From NCBI RefSeq assembly GCF_010731895.1, contig NZ_AP022596.1, positions 248,001-312,000 on the forward strand: 64,000 nt of DNA. The letters are read 5' to 3'. Positions 57,221-64,000 of this stretch are shown one piece after another. Below the pieces are notes generated by a model. It saw only the letters and a program-made list of their open reading frames with translations, was not told where the DNA came from and ran no database searches. Positions within the stretch are counted from its first letter, which is position 1. The number at the start of each line of letters is the position of its first letter. The translations under genes were made by a program, and so were the position numbers. Source of the stretch: Mycolicibacterium helvum (GTDB taxonomy: Bacteria > Actinomycetota > Actinomycetes > Mycobacteriales > Mycobacteriaceae).

Positions 57221-57775
57221 TCATCGGGTCGCCACCAGACCGTCGACCAGCAGGTCGAGCATCCGGCCGGCCTGCTCGGACGAGTGGCTGGCCAGGAAGA
57301 TGCCGATCAGGCTGGACACCACGTCGTCGCCACTGACGTCGGCCCGCAGACTGCCGTCCGCAGCACCCGCCGCCAGCAGGGTGGTGACTGCGCTCAGGAC
57401 GCTCTCCCTGGTCTGACTGGGCTGCACGGCACCGGAGGCGAACATGGCATGTAGTGATTCGGCCATCCCCCGTTTCGCCGCGACGAAGCCGGCGTAGCGA
57501 TCCATCCACCGGCGCAGCGCCACGGTGGGCGGATAGCGGTCCAGCAGTTCGCCCGCCGAGGCAGCGACCTCGGCGAGTTCAGTGCAGAAGACGGCTTCCA
57601 CCAGCGCCTCGCGATTCGGAAAGTGTCGGTACAGCGTGCCGATCCCGACGCCGGCGGCCCGGGCGATCGCCTCCAGCGAGACGGTGGTGCCGTTGCTGGC
57701 GGTGAACGCGGCAGTGGCCGCCGCGACGAGACGCTCCCGGTTCCGGTGCGCATCAGCCCTGACCCGCTCAGCCAT
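57221..57775 (-). CDS. TetR family repressor
   Basis: The 184-residue protein has an N-terminal helix-turn-helix (TVSLEAIARAAGVGIGTLYR) and a helical ligand domain of typical length. ATG at 57775 is preferred because a palindrome overlapping the promoter lies directly upstream. It is divergent from the aldo/keto reductase gene and likely controls both genes. Confidence 0.88.
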   Translation of the reverse strand: MAERVRADAHRNRERLVAAATAAFTASNGTTVSLEAIARAAGVGIGTLYRHFPNREALVEAVFCTELAEVAASAGELLDRYPPTVALRRWMDRYAGFVAAKRGMAESLHAMFASGAVQPSQTRESVLSAVTTLLAAGAADGSLRADVSGDDVVSSLIGIFLASHSSEQAGRMLDLLVDGLVATR

Positions 57776-57776
57776 A

Positions 57777-57827
57777 GCGGAGGCTCCTCCGTTTCTGCTA
57801 CGTTCGAATAAGCGGAGGTTCCTCCGC
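57777..57827. promoter_or_regulatory. Two GCGGAGG palindromes (TetR operators)
   Basis: CGGAGG-CT-CCTCCG lies at 57778-57791 and GCGGAGG-TT-CCTCCGC at 57812-57827, 34 bp apart centre to centre, in the divergent promoter between the TetR gene and the aldo/keto reductase. Repeated palindromes in this position are expected to be the TetR binding sites. Confidence 0.8.
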
Positions 57828-57855
57828 CTCTGTCGAGTATGCACCGAGGAGCACC

Positions 57856-58782
57856 ATGACACCCACCCAACCCCCCGGCGGCGTCGGCCACATCGGCGAA
57901 CGACCGGTCGCTCGGATCGGCTACGGCGCCATGAGCCTGGCTACGGGCTCCACCGACGACAGCAGCGCCCTGCTGCACCGCGCTGCCGAACTCGGGGTCA
58001 ACCACATCGATACCGCGTCGTTCTACGCCGACGGCGAGGTGAACCGCCGAATCCGGCAGGCGCTGGCCCCGTACCCGGACGACCTCGTCCTCGTGAGCAA
58101 GGTCGGCGCGCGCAGCGTCACCGGCAACACCCCCCTGGCCTTGGCACAGAAACCCGCCGAACTACGCGGGGCCATCGACCTCGACCTAGCCGGATTGGGC
58201 CTCGACAGCATCCCGGTAGTGAACCTGCGACGCGCAGATATCGGACCTGGGCTGGTCGCCGAGGGGGACCAGGTCGTCGACCTCGACGACCAGCTGGCCG
58301 AGATGATCGCGCTACGCGACGAGGGCAAGATCGGGGCGATCGGCATCAGCAATATCGACCTGCCAACGCTGCGCCAGGCGCTGCCCGCGGGGATCGTCTG
58401 CGTCCAGAACGCGTACAGCCTGCTCGACCGCAAACGCGAAGACCTGCTGGAACTTTGTGTCGAGCAGGACATCGCCTGGGTGCCGTATTTTCCGCTCGGC
58501 TCGGCGTTCCCGGGATTTCCCAAAGTGGCTGAAAACCCTGTCGTGCAACGCATTGCGGCCGAAATCGATGCCACGTCCGCTCAGGTCGGGCTGGCCTGGC
58601 TGCTCTCCCATGCGCCCAACACACTACTAATCGCGGGCACTGCGTCGATCACGCACCTGCAGGAGAACCTGCGCGCTGGCGAGCTACGCCTGAGTGCGGA
58701 TCAGCTCGCCGACCTCGATGCCGTTCCGAGCGGGGACCTACCCCACGGTGATGGCGTCGAGGCGTTCCTTGATAAAGGCTGA
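57856..58782 (+). CDS. Aldo/keto reductase
   Basis: The 308-residue protein has the AKR barrel with Asp52 (NHIDTASFY), Tyr58 and Lys82 (LVLVSKVG) as catalytic residues. The usual His position reads VVNLRRAD, as in several AKR subfamilies. It reduces aldehydes or ketones with NADPH. It is controlled by the divergent TetR protein, so it may respond to an aldehyde or xenobiotic. Its 3' end overlaps the 2OG oxygenase gene by 45 bp tail-to-tail. Confidence 0.88.
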   Translation: MTPTQPPGGVGHIGERPVARIGYGAMSLATGSTDDSSALLHRAAELGVNHIDTASFYADGEVNRRIRQALAPYPDDLVLVSKVGARSVTGNTPLALAQKPAELRGAIDLDLAGLGLDSIPVVNLRRADIGPGLVAEGDQVVDLDDQLAEMIALRDEGKIGAIGISNIDLPTLRQALPAGIVCVQNAYSLLDRKREDLLELCVEQDIAWVPYFPLGSAFPGFPKVAENPVVQRIAAEIDATSAQVGLAWLLSHAPNTLLIAGTASITHLQENLRAGELRLSADQLADLDAVPSGDLPHGDGVEAFLDKG

Positions 58783-59691
58783 ACATGTCACGGGATCCAG
58801 CCCGGCCACCCGCCCGATCGGCGGTGCCAGCGGAGTGACCAGTGCATCGTGGTTGGCCTCGTAGAAGTAGATCAGCGAGATCAGGTCCTCCTCGGGGGCA
58901 TGCGGCTGCGGGGGCAGCACCCGATGCCGGCCCGACGGCCAGCGCCGTCCACTCCAATACTCGAGTAGGTCGCCGATGTTGATCGTCAGCGCCGCCGGAT
59001 CATAGGGGGCGTCAGCCCAGCCATCGGCCTCGGAAAAGACTTGCAGCCCACCGGCTCCGGGCTCCCGATCGAGGATCGTGACGGTGCCGAAGTCGGTGTG
59101 GGGCCCGATCCGGAACTGCCCGGGCTCGGGCTCCCCGACGACGCTGACCGGCGGGTAGTGGTTGATGTTCATCGTCCACGTCGGCCGATCGGCCAGGGTC
59201 GCGAACGGATTGTCCGTCAACCCGAGCGCATGGGCCATCAGCGCCAACAGATCGTCGGCCAGCCGACGCATGGCCGCGGTGTAATCGGTCACCACCGACT
59301 GCAGTTCAGCCACCTCGTCCGGCCAGACGTTGGGCGCGAACCAGATCCGGTCGACCTCGGGATCCCCGACCGCGGTCTCCGCGCCCAGGCTGTAGCTCTC
59401 CTTGAGGTCAGGCGGTGTCTCGGTGCCCTCGGCGTAGGCGTTGGCCTCCGCACCGGGTGCGATCCAGCCATGGCCACCGACCGCCACCGAGTACCGCCGT
59501 TTGACGTCGTCGGGCAGGCTGAAGAATCTTCGTGACGCCGCCCGCACCCGGGCGGCCAGCTCCGGGTCGATGCCGTGGCCGGTGACCAGGATGAAGCCGG
59601 CCTGCTGCAGCCCCTCGTCGAGGTCGGCGGCGACGGCGTCGGCCTGCGCTCCCCCGGCATACCAGCGGGAGATATCGATGGTGGCGATCAC
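58738..59691 (-). CDS. 2-oxoglutarate/Fe(II) dioxygenase (isopenicillin N synthase-like)
   Basis: The 317-residue protein has the DIOX_N region (GFILVTGHGID) and the jelly-roll facial triad His198, Asp200 (GPHTDFG) and His256 (SGRHRVL). GTG at 59691 overlaps the deaminase stop by 4 bp. With a deaminase and a purine/cytosine permease it may hydroxylate or demethylate a nucleobase or related heterocycle. The best match class is the IPNS-like oxygenases. Confidence 0.85.
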   Translation of the reverse strand: MIATIDISRWYAGGAQADAVAADLDEGLQQAGFILVTGHGIDPELAARVRAASRRFFSLPDDVKRRYSVAVGGHGWIAPGAEANAYAEGTETPPDLKESYSLGAETAVGDPEVDRIWFAPNVWPDEVAELQSVVTDYTAAMRRLADDLLALMAHALGLTDNPFATLADRPTWTMNINHYPPVSVVGEPEPGQFRIGPHTDFGTVTILDREPGAGGLQVFSEADGWADAPYDPAALTINIGDLLEYWSGRRWPSGRHRVLPPQPHAPEEDLISLIYFYEANHDALVTPLAPPIGRVAGLDPVTCSAFIKERLDAITVG

Positions 59692-60134
59692 TCGGCCACT
59701 CCGATGTCTTCGTTCCACAGTTCGGGATTCTCGGCGATGAACTCGGTCATCATCGTCACGCAACGTTCGTCGTCCAGCACCGTCACGTCGACACCGTGCG
59801 CGGCCAGCCAATCGTGGCCACCGGTGAAGGTAGTGCTCTCCCCGATCAGCACCGCACCGATGTTGAACTGGCGCACCAGCCCGCTGCAGTACCAGCACGG
59901 CGAGAGCGTGGTGACCATGATCGTCGAGCGGTAGTCACGCTGACGGCCGGCGGCCCGGAAGGCATCGGTTTCGGCATGCACCGACGGGTCGTCCTGCTGT
60001 ACGCGGCGGTTGTGACCGCTGCCCAACAGCACGCCGTCAGCACTGAACAGCGCAGCCCCGATCGGAATTCCGCCTTCCGCCAATCCTTTTCGAGCCTCGT
60101 TATAGGCGACTTCGAGCATATCCAGCGACGTCAT
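59688..60134 (-). CDS. Nucleoside/cytosine deaminase family protein
   Basis: The 148-residue protein has the zinc-site motifs HAE (His53, Glu55) and PCWYC (Cys80, Cys83) of cytidine/deoxycytidylate-deaminase-fold enzymes. The length is typical of cytosine deaminase (yeast type) and guanine deaminase. It is the middle gene of a three-gene operon with 4-bp overlaps. Confidence 0.88.
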   Translation of the reverse strand: MTSLDMLEVAYNEARKGLAEGGIPIGAALFSADGVLLGSGHNRRVQQDDPSVHAETDAFRAAGRQRDYRSTIMVTTLSPCWYCSGLVRQFNIGAVLIGESTTFTGGHDWLAAHGVDVTVLDDERCVTMMTEFIAENPELWNEDIGVAE

Positions 60135-61540
60135 ACCGCTGCGCGTTCGGCGGCTATCTTCGATCGGCATAGCACAAGATAACTCGCGCCGGCGATCAGG
60201 AAGCCCACGAAGAACGTGATGTCGCCGAGCTGGGGCAGCGTCCTGGCGATGTAGCCGACGAACTTCTCCTGGTTGGAGAACAGCAGCACCGACACCACCA
60301 GGCCGACGGCGAAGGACGCGAATCCGCCCCAGTTGGCGTAGCTGCGGTCATAGAGGAATCCGGCGATCGACTGGCCCTGGCGCAGATATTGGTCGGCGAA
60401 CACCACGCCGAGCCACGGACCGATCCAATAGGCGATGATCAGCAGGAAGGCTTCGTAGCTGGCGGCCGCATCAGCCAGGGCCCACCAGGCGATCAGGAAG
60501 CCCGCGACGCCGAAGAACACCGTGACCAGCGCACGTGCGATGTGGTGCGGAAGCTTGACGCCAATGGTGACGAAAGCCATTGCTCCCGAATAGATGTTGA
60601 TCGCATTGGCCGCGATGGCACCCACGGCGATGGCCAGCAGGGTGGCCTTGGCCAGCGGCGAGGCCAGCTCGCTGGTGAACGCCTCGGTGGGATTGTCGGA
60701 CAGCGCCGGCCCGATGGTCACCGATGCGGCACCGACGGTCTCGAGGATCACGCACGACAGGAATAGCCCCATCGAGGCGAACAGCCCGGTGCGAGCCGTC
60801 GACACCGTGGCCGGCAGATATCGGGTGTAGTCGGCGGCGTAGGGCGTCCAGCCCGCGGCATAGCCGAAGGCGGTACCGACGGTCAGCAGGAAGCCACCGA
60901 GACCACCGACGCCACCGTCGACCGCTGGCGCGTCGAAGTGCGATTTGGTCAGGATCACCACGGAGGCGACGGCGAAGATCACCGCGAGCACTGGGAACGA
61001 CCAGCGTTCGAAGGCTTGGACCAGGTTGTGACCGAAGAATGCGAAGGCTGTCTGGATCAACACGATGATGACGAGCGCCGGCAGCGGCCCGATGTGGAAC
61101 AGAGTGGACAGGGCGAATGCGCCGCTGACGCTGTTGGTGGCGAACCACCCGACCCCCGCGGTCACCGACATCAGTACCGACGGCACCGCGTTGCCCTTGA
61201 AGCCGAACGCCATCCGGCCCAGCACCATCTGCGGCACACCGTGCAACGGGCCGCGGGCCGACAGGAAGTAGTGCGCGACCGCGCCCAGACCGGTGCCGAT
61301 CACGATGCCGGCGACGGCCTGCCAGAACGACATCCCGTAGACGGCCACTGCGAGCACACCCACGAAGATCGTCGCGAATTCGAGGTTGGGTGAGGTCCAC
61401 GTCCAGAACAGCTGACTCGGCTTGCCGTGGCGGTCTTCGTGGGCGATGAACTCGTTGCCACCGGGTTCGACGGCCACCAACTTGTCGCGGTAGGTGCCGT
61501 CGGTCTGCACGCTCGGCTCAGTCGGGTCAGCCACTGTCAT
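60131..61540 (-). CDS. NCS1 family purine/cytosine permease
   Basis: The 469-residue protein has about twelve membrane spans and the NCS1 pattern: a front end HGKPSQLFWTWTSPNLEFAT, GYAAGWTPYAADYTRYLPAT in the middle and paired helices. It imports nucleobases or related heterocycles with a cation. ATG at 61540 is used. It is the first gene of the operon with the deaminase and oxygenase. Confidence 0.9.
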   Translation of the reverse strand: MTVADPTEPSVQTDGTYRDKLVAVEPGGNEFIAHEDRHGKPSQLFWTWTSPNLEFATIFVGVLAVAVYGMSFWQAVAGIVIGTGLGAVAHYFLSARGPLHGVPQMVLGRMAFGFKGNAVPSVLMSVTAGVGWFATNSVSGAFALSTLFHIGPLPALVIIVLIQTAFAFFGHNLVQAFERWSFPVLAVIFAVASVVILTKSHFDAPAVDGGVGGLGGFLLTVGTAFGYAAGWTPYAADYTRYLPATVSTARTGLFASMGLFLSCVILETVGAASVTIGPALSDNPTEAFTSELASPLAKATLLAIAVGAIAANAINIYSGAMAFVTIGVKLPHHIARALVTVFFGVAGFLIAWWALADAAASYEAFLLIIAYWIGPWLGVVFADQYLRQGQSIAGFLYDRSYANWGGFASFAVGLVVSVLLFSNQEKFVGYIARTLPQLGDITFFVGFLIAGASYLVLCRSKIAAERAAV

Positions 61541-61589
61541 GGCTACAAGGTTGTACCTGACGCCCCGGCGCGCAACCGGAAGGCGAAAG

Positions 61590-61635
61590 TTAGTCGAACT
61601 TGGGGCGCCGCGATCCGCGTCCGCTTGAGCTCCCA
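61590..61635 (-). pseudogene. Fragment of an Rv2466c-like C-terminus (decayed copy)
   Basis: The minus strand encodes WELKRTRIAAPQ, then one extra G, then TTC GAC TAA (Phe-Asp-stop). This matches the end of Rv2466c-family mycothiol-dependent reductases (ELKRTR...PPQFD, from memory) apart from a one-base insertion. Sequence further upstream shows no similarity. A second copy of this tail lies at 63865-63909. Confidence 0.65.
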
Positions 61636-61640
61636 GACGT

Positions 61641-62045
61641 GCGCGGCCCTCGGGTAGGGCGTCGCTGCACGTGACGACGACGGCCTGACCCGCGACGCCG
61701 AATTCAAGGCCCACCACGTCGTGGCGCTAGTGATGGGGGGCATCCACGCCGAAACCGAGGTCGGCTGGCCGGCCTCGTGTCGGACCTGACGCACAAATCT
61801 CCCCGGGTTCGGATCCGAATTGTCCTGGGCTCGCGGCCGAACATAATTCGACATATCTTTGCGCTAATAACTTTCGGCAGTTAAGTGTCAACATCAATAA
61901 CGGCTACACAAATTTGCTGTTGAAACGATATTAAAATACTAGAGAGTTTCGGCGAGAGCATCACATCTTCTGTCTGGGTTACCGAGGTGCGGCACCCTGT
62001 CCACGTCGTTTCCTTCACCCCTTAGCGTTAACTAAGCTATCCAAT
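61641..62045. other. Decayed DNA between the permease operon and the MarR region
   Basis: No gene-like frame. From about 61850 the sequence is AT-rich (for example gttaagtgtcaacatcaata), unlike nearby coding DNA, and may be the edge of an inserted or eroded block. Confidence 0.45.
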
Positions 62046-62151
62046 ATGGCCATACTGTTTCGCGTAGGTGCAATCACTCCGCTGGCGCTTGCTGCCGCAT
62101 TTTTTCACGGCGCGGCGAATGCAGGCGTCGACGTAAACGGGACCTACTAGG
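62046..62151 (+). pseudogene. Secreted protein remnant (signal peptide plus frameshift)
   Basis: MAILFRVGAITPLALAAAFF looks like a signal peptide. A run of seven Ts at 62100-62106 shifts the frame; with six Ts it would continue HGAANAGVDVNGTY, a start typical of mycobacterial secreted proteins, and then hits TAG at 62149-62151. Reading past the TAG keeps an open frame to a TGA at 62317-62319. A degraded gene is the simplest reading. Confidence 0.4.
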
Positions 62152-63367
62152 ACACGACGTCGGGCGTCTTTCGGGCGCCGATTATCACAACCTCGGTTAC
62201 CGGCACCGCAGCGGGCTCGGTGACTGCGCGCTCACCAGTAGTCATTTCCGTTGCATCGGCTCAATTTACGGTCTGGTATTCGACATCCGGTTTCCGACCA
62301 CAAATATCAGCAACATGAAGATGCTCATCCAGATCCGGCGAATTCGATATATGTGTGCGCTAGCACATCCGGCAACACCGTCTCCGGCCCGACGGCTTTA
62401 GGAGGTGATATGTCGCGCAGACCATACCCGGCCCAATTCCCGGTGGCTCGTCCTGCACGGCGTCTGCGGTCACCGTGAACGCGTCGGTCACCGCCGCCGG
62501 CTCGGTTGCCAGCCAGTATGCCGCCACTAGTTATATAACCTCGGCATGAGCTTCGACCACTATCATTGCGGGAATGCACCCGTGACAACGAACCGCTACC
62601 CGGGTCCTCGCCAGCGCGACCGCTGCCCAACTCTGCAAGTCGGACAGACCGGCGGATAGCGGACGACAAACAGCTGACTGTACGCATGGTCGGCGCTGAC
62701 CGAGTTGGGGTCGGATTCAGCGGGTGATGTGGACGACCGTAGCGGTGAATGGCTCTCGACGTGGCAGCCCAGTCGGGCGTCGTTGCTATTTCCCAGTCGC
62801 AGTCGAATGGCGGCCATCCTCTCCCCAGTTCTTTATCGGAGCTTTTGAATTCGTCCGTCAATGGTCCTGTACCGCGCCATCGGCGACTCTCGGGAGATAG
62901 CGTTTACCATCTGAATTTGCCAAACATATTTCCATAAATTCGGGAGAATGGAAGGACAACTGATGCCGTTAATAACGCGCGATTCACACTCGCGTTTTCG
63001 GACAAGGACTCCAACTCTGCGGGGTTATGAAACACCAATCAGCCGGGTTGCATACAGGACTGCGCTCCCCGATGAGACGATCGCGCGCACCGGTCTTGGT
63101 TGCCGAATACCGACACACGCTGGCACAATTCGGCCCAAACCCCACGTTGCCCGCAGGCCCGACCGCACCAGTGTTGGTGTGGCGCTGCGGCTGAATCCGT
63201 CAGCGGCGCATGTTGCCAGCCAAGTTCGCTGTCGCCCCTTCGAGTACACGTGTCGATAAACGCCACGAAGGCCACTCGATCATGCGTATGATGAAGCTCC
63301 ACCACAAAGAAAAGCCAACGGTCAGCAGAACCGGGTCAAGCCCAGGCTGGGGAGGTCTTTTCATCGG
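62152..63367. other. Decayed intergenic stretch upstream of the MarR gene
   Basis: About 1.2 kb with no convincing gene on either strand. Short Ala/Ser/Thr-rich coding-like pieces (for example around 62456-62550, SVTAAGSVASQYAATSY) suggest remnants of secreted-protein genes. Confidence 0.4.
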
Positions 63368-63853
63368 ATGCCAACCGAACTCGCTCGGATCTCGGTAATG
63401 CTCAAGAGAACAATGGAAGCGCTTCATGCGTCCTCCGACGACGTAGCCCGCGAACTGGTGCGAGTGCTCGGCGTCAACCAAACAGACCGACGCGCCCTGG
63501 AACTCATCCTCTGCGCCGGCGAGAAGGTCATGACACCAGGACTTCTCGCCGACCAGCTCGGCCTCACCGCCGCCGGCACCACGATCGCCCTCGACCGCCT
63601 CGAAAAACTCGGCTACGTCACCCGATCCCAACACCCCACCGATCACCGCCGAGTAATCGTGGTAGCCACCGAGCTCGCTGCCCACCGCGTCTCCGAACTC
63701 CTCTCCCCCCTATTGAGCCACGGCGGCAAGGTGCTGTTCAGCCACTACAACCCAGCCGAACTCGCCCTCATCATCGACTTCCTCACCCGCACCGACGAAC
63801 TACAACAAGCACACGTGAACCGAATGCGCGAACTCGATCCCTACCCCCACTAG
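63368..63853 (+). CDS. MarR family regulator
   Basis: The 161-residue protein has a winged helix (TPGLLADQLGLTAAGTTIAL, then the wing RSQHPTDHRRVIVVATEL) and flanking dimerisation helices. It stands alone in decayed DNA, so its target gene is not evident; it may have moved in with the region. ATG at 63368 gives the normal length. Confidence 0.85.
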   Translation: MPTELARISVMLKRTMEALHASSDDVARELVRVLGVNQTDRRALELILCAGEKVMTPGLLADQLGLTAAGTTIALDRLEKLGYVTRSQHPTDHRRVIVVATELAAHRVSELLSPLLSHGGKVLFSHYNPAELALIIDFLTRTDELQQAHVNRMRELDPYPH

Positions 63854-63864
63854 GGTTCGCCCGC

Positions 63865-64000
63865 TCAGTCGAATTGCGGCGGCTCCATATGAGACCGCTT
63901 CAACTCCCAAAGTGCGGATTGGCCGCAAACGTCACCGAGACGTCCCACAGCTTGCCGGCTTCATCACCGCGCGGACTGCGCGGACTGTGCGGCGACACCG
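63865..64000 (-). pseudogene. Rv2466c-like mycothiol-dependent DsbA-family gene, frameshifted 3' end
   Basis: The minus strand encodes PRGDEAGKLWDVSVTFAANP in one frame and WELKRSHMEPPQFD-stop in the next, which together match the C-terminus of Rv2466c. The junction CACTTTGGGAG lacks one base compared with the expected CAC TTT TGG GAG, a one-base deletion or a sequencing error. A 9-bp tandem duplication (GCGCGGACT twice, about 63970-63987) lies just upstream. The gene continues outside the window. Position after rpiB fits M. tuberculosis order. Confidence 0.72.

Overview
The window is high-GC DNA from a mycobacterium, most likely an environmental or rapidly growing species. Supporting signs are MmpS/MmpL transport genes, a PGRS-type glycine-rich protein next to a PecA-like aspartic protease, a duplicated clpP, a mycobacterial-type CsoR-family regulator, frequent GTG/TTG starts and many 4-bp gene overlaps. 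From memory, the core order matches the M. tuberculosis segment clpX-mmuM-clpP2-clpP1-tig-lipP-nei-rpiB-Rv2466c. Here that segment is split by several blocks of extra genes.

Layout. 0-0.5 kb: end of a Gfo/Idh/MocA oxidoreductase and a deleted sugar isomerase remnant. 0.6-9.4 kb: a dienelactone hydrolase, then a reactive-sulfur cluster (TSUP exporter, sulfide:quinone oxidoreductase, persulfide dioxygenase-rhodanese fusion, small Cys-rich protein, CstR-like repressor), facing an mmpS-mmpL-rhodanese unit. Palindromes of the form ATACCC-N4-GGGTAT lie before the dioxygenase gene and in the region between the repressor and mmpS. 9.4-17.2 kb: DsbA-like and AhpD-like proteins, type III glutamine synthetase, an exported protein, and a formate-dehydrogenase-like oxidoreductase with FdhD. 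17.3-22.8 kb: clpX, mmuM, clpP2-clpP1, tig and two tRNAs. 22.8-36.6 kb: a variable block with exported proteins, a TTG-started hydrolase-like membrane protein, an amine oxidase, the PGRS/aspartic-protease pair, a sedolisin operon that begins just after another perfect copy of the ATACCC-N4-GGGTAT palindrome, and a Tat-exported phosphatase. 36.8-40.7 kb: lipP, a membrane protein and a Na+/H+ antiporter.

41-55.6 kb is an accessory island between lipP and nei. It carries an AbiJ-like/restriction-like protein, a receptor Ser/Thr kinase, insertion-sequence-like terminal repeats without a transposase, a RecB-RNaseH-SF1 helicase fusion, and a 654-residue protein with a zinc finger and a Vsr/DUF559-like nuclease end. 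It also carries a compact four-gene operon: SIR2-SLOG (ThsA-like), DprA-like, ComF-like phosphoribosyltransferase and a primase-like protein. This operon is the best candidate for an undescribed (anti-phage or NAD/nucleotide-based) system.

55.9-64 kb: nei and rpiB, a TetR/aldo-keto reductase pair with two palindromic operators, and an overlapping permease-deaminase-2OG-oxygenase operon. A decayed 2.3 kb stretch follows, holding a MarR gene and flanked on both sides by frameshifted C-terminal pieces of an Rv2466c-like gene.
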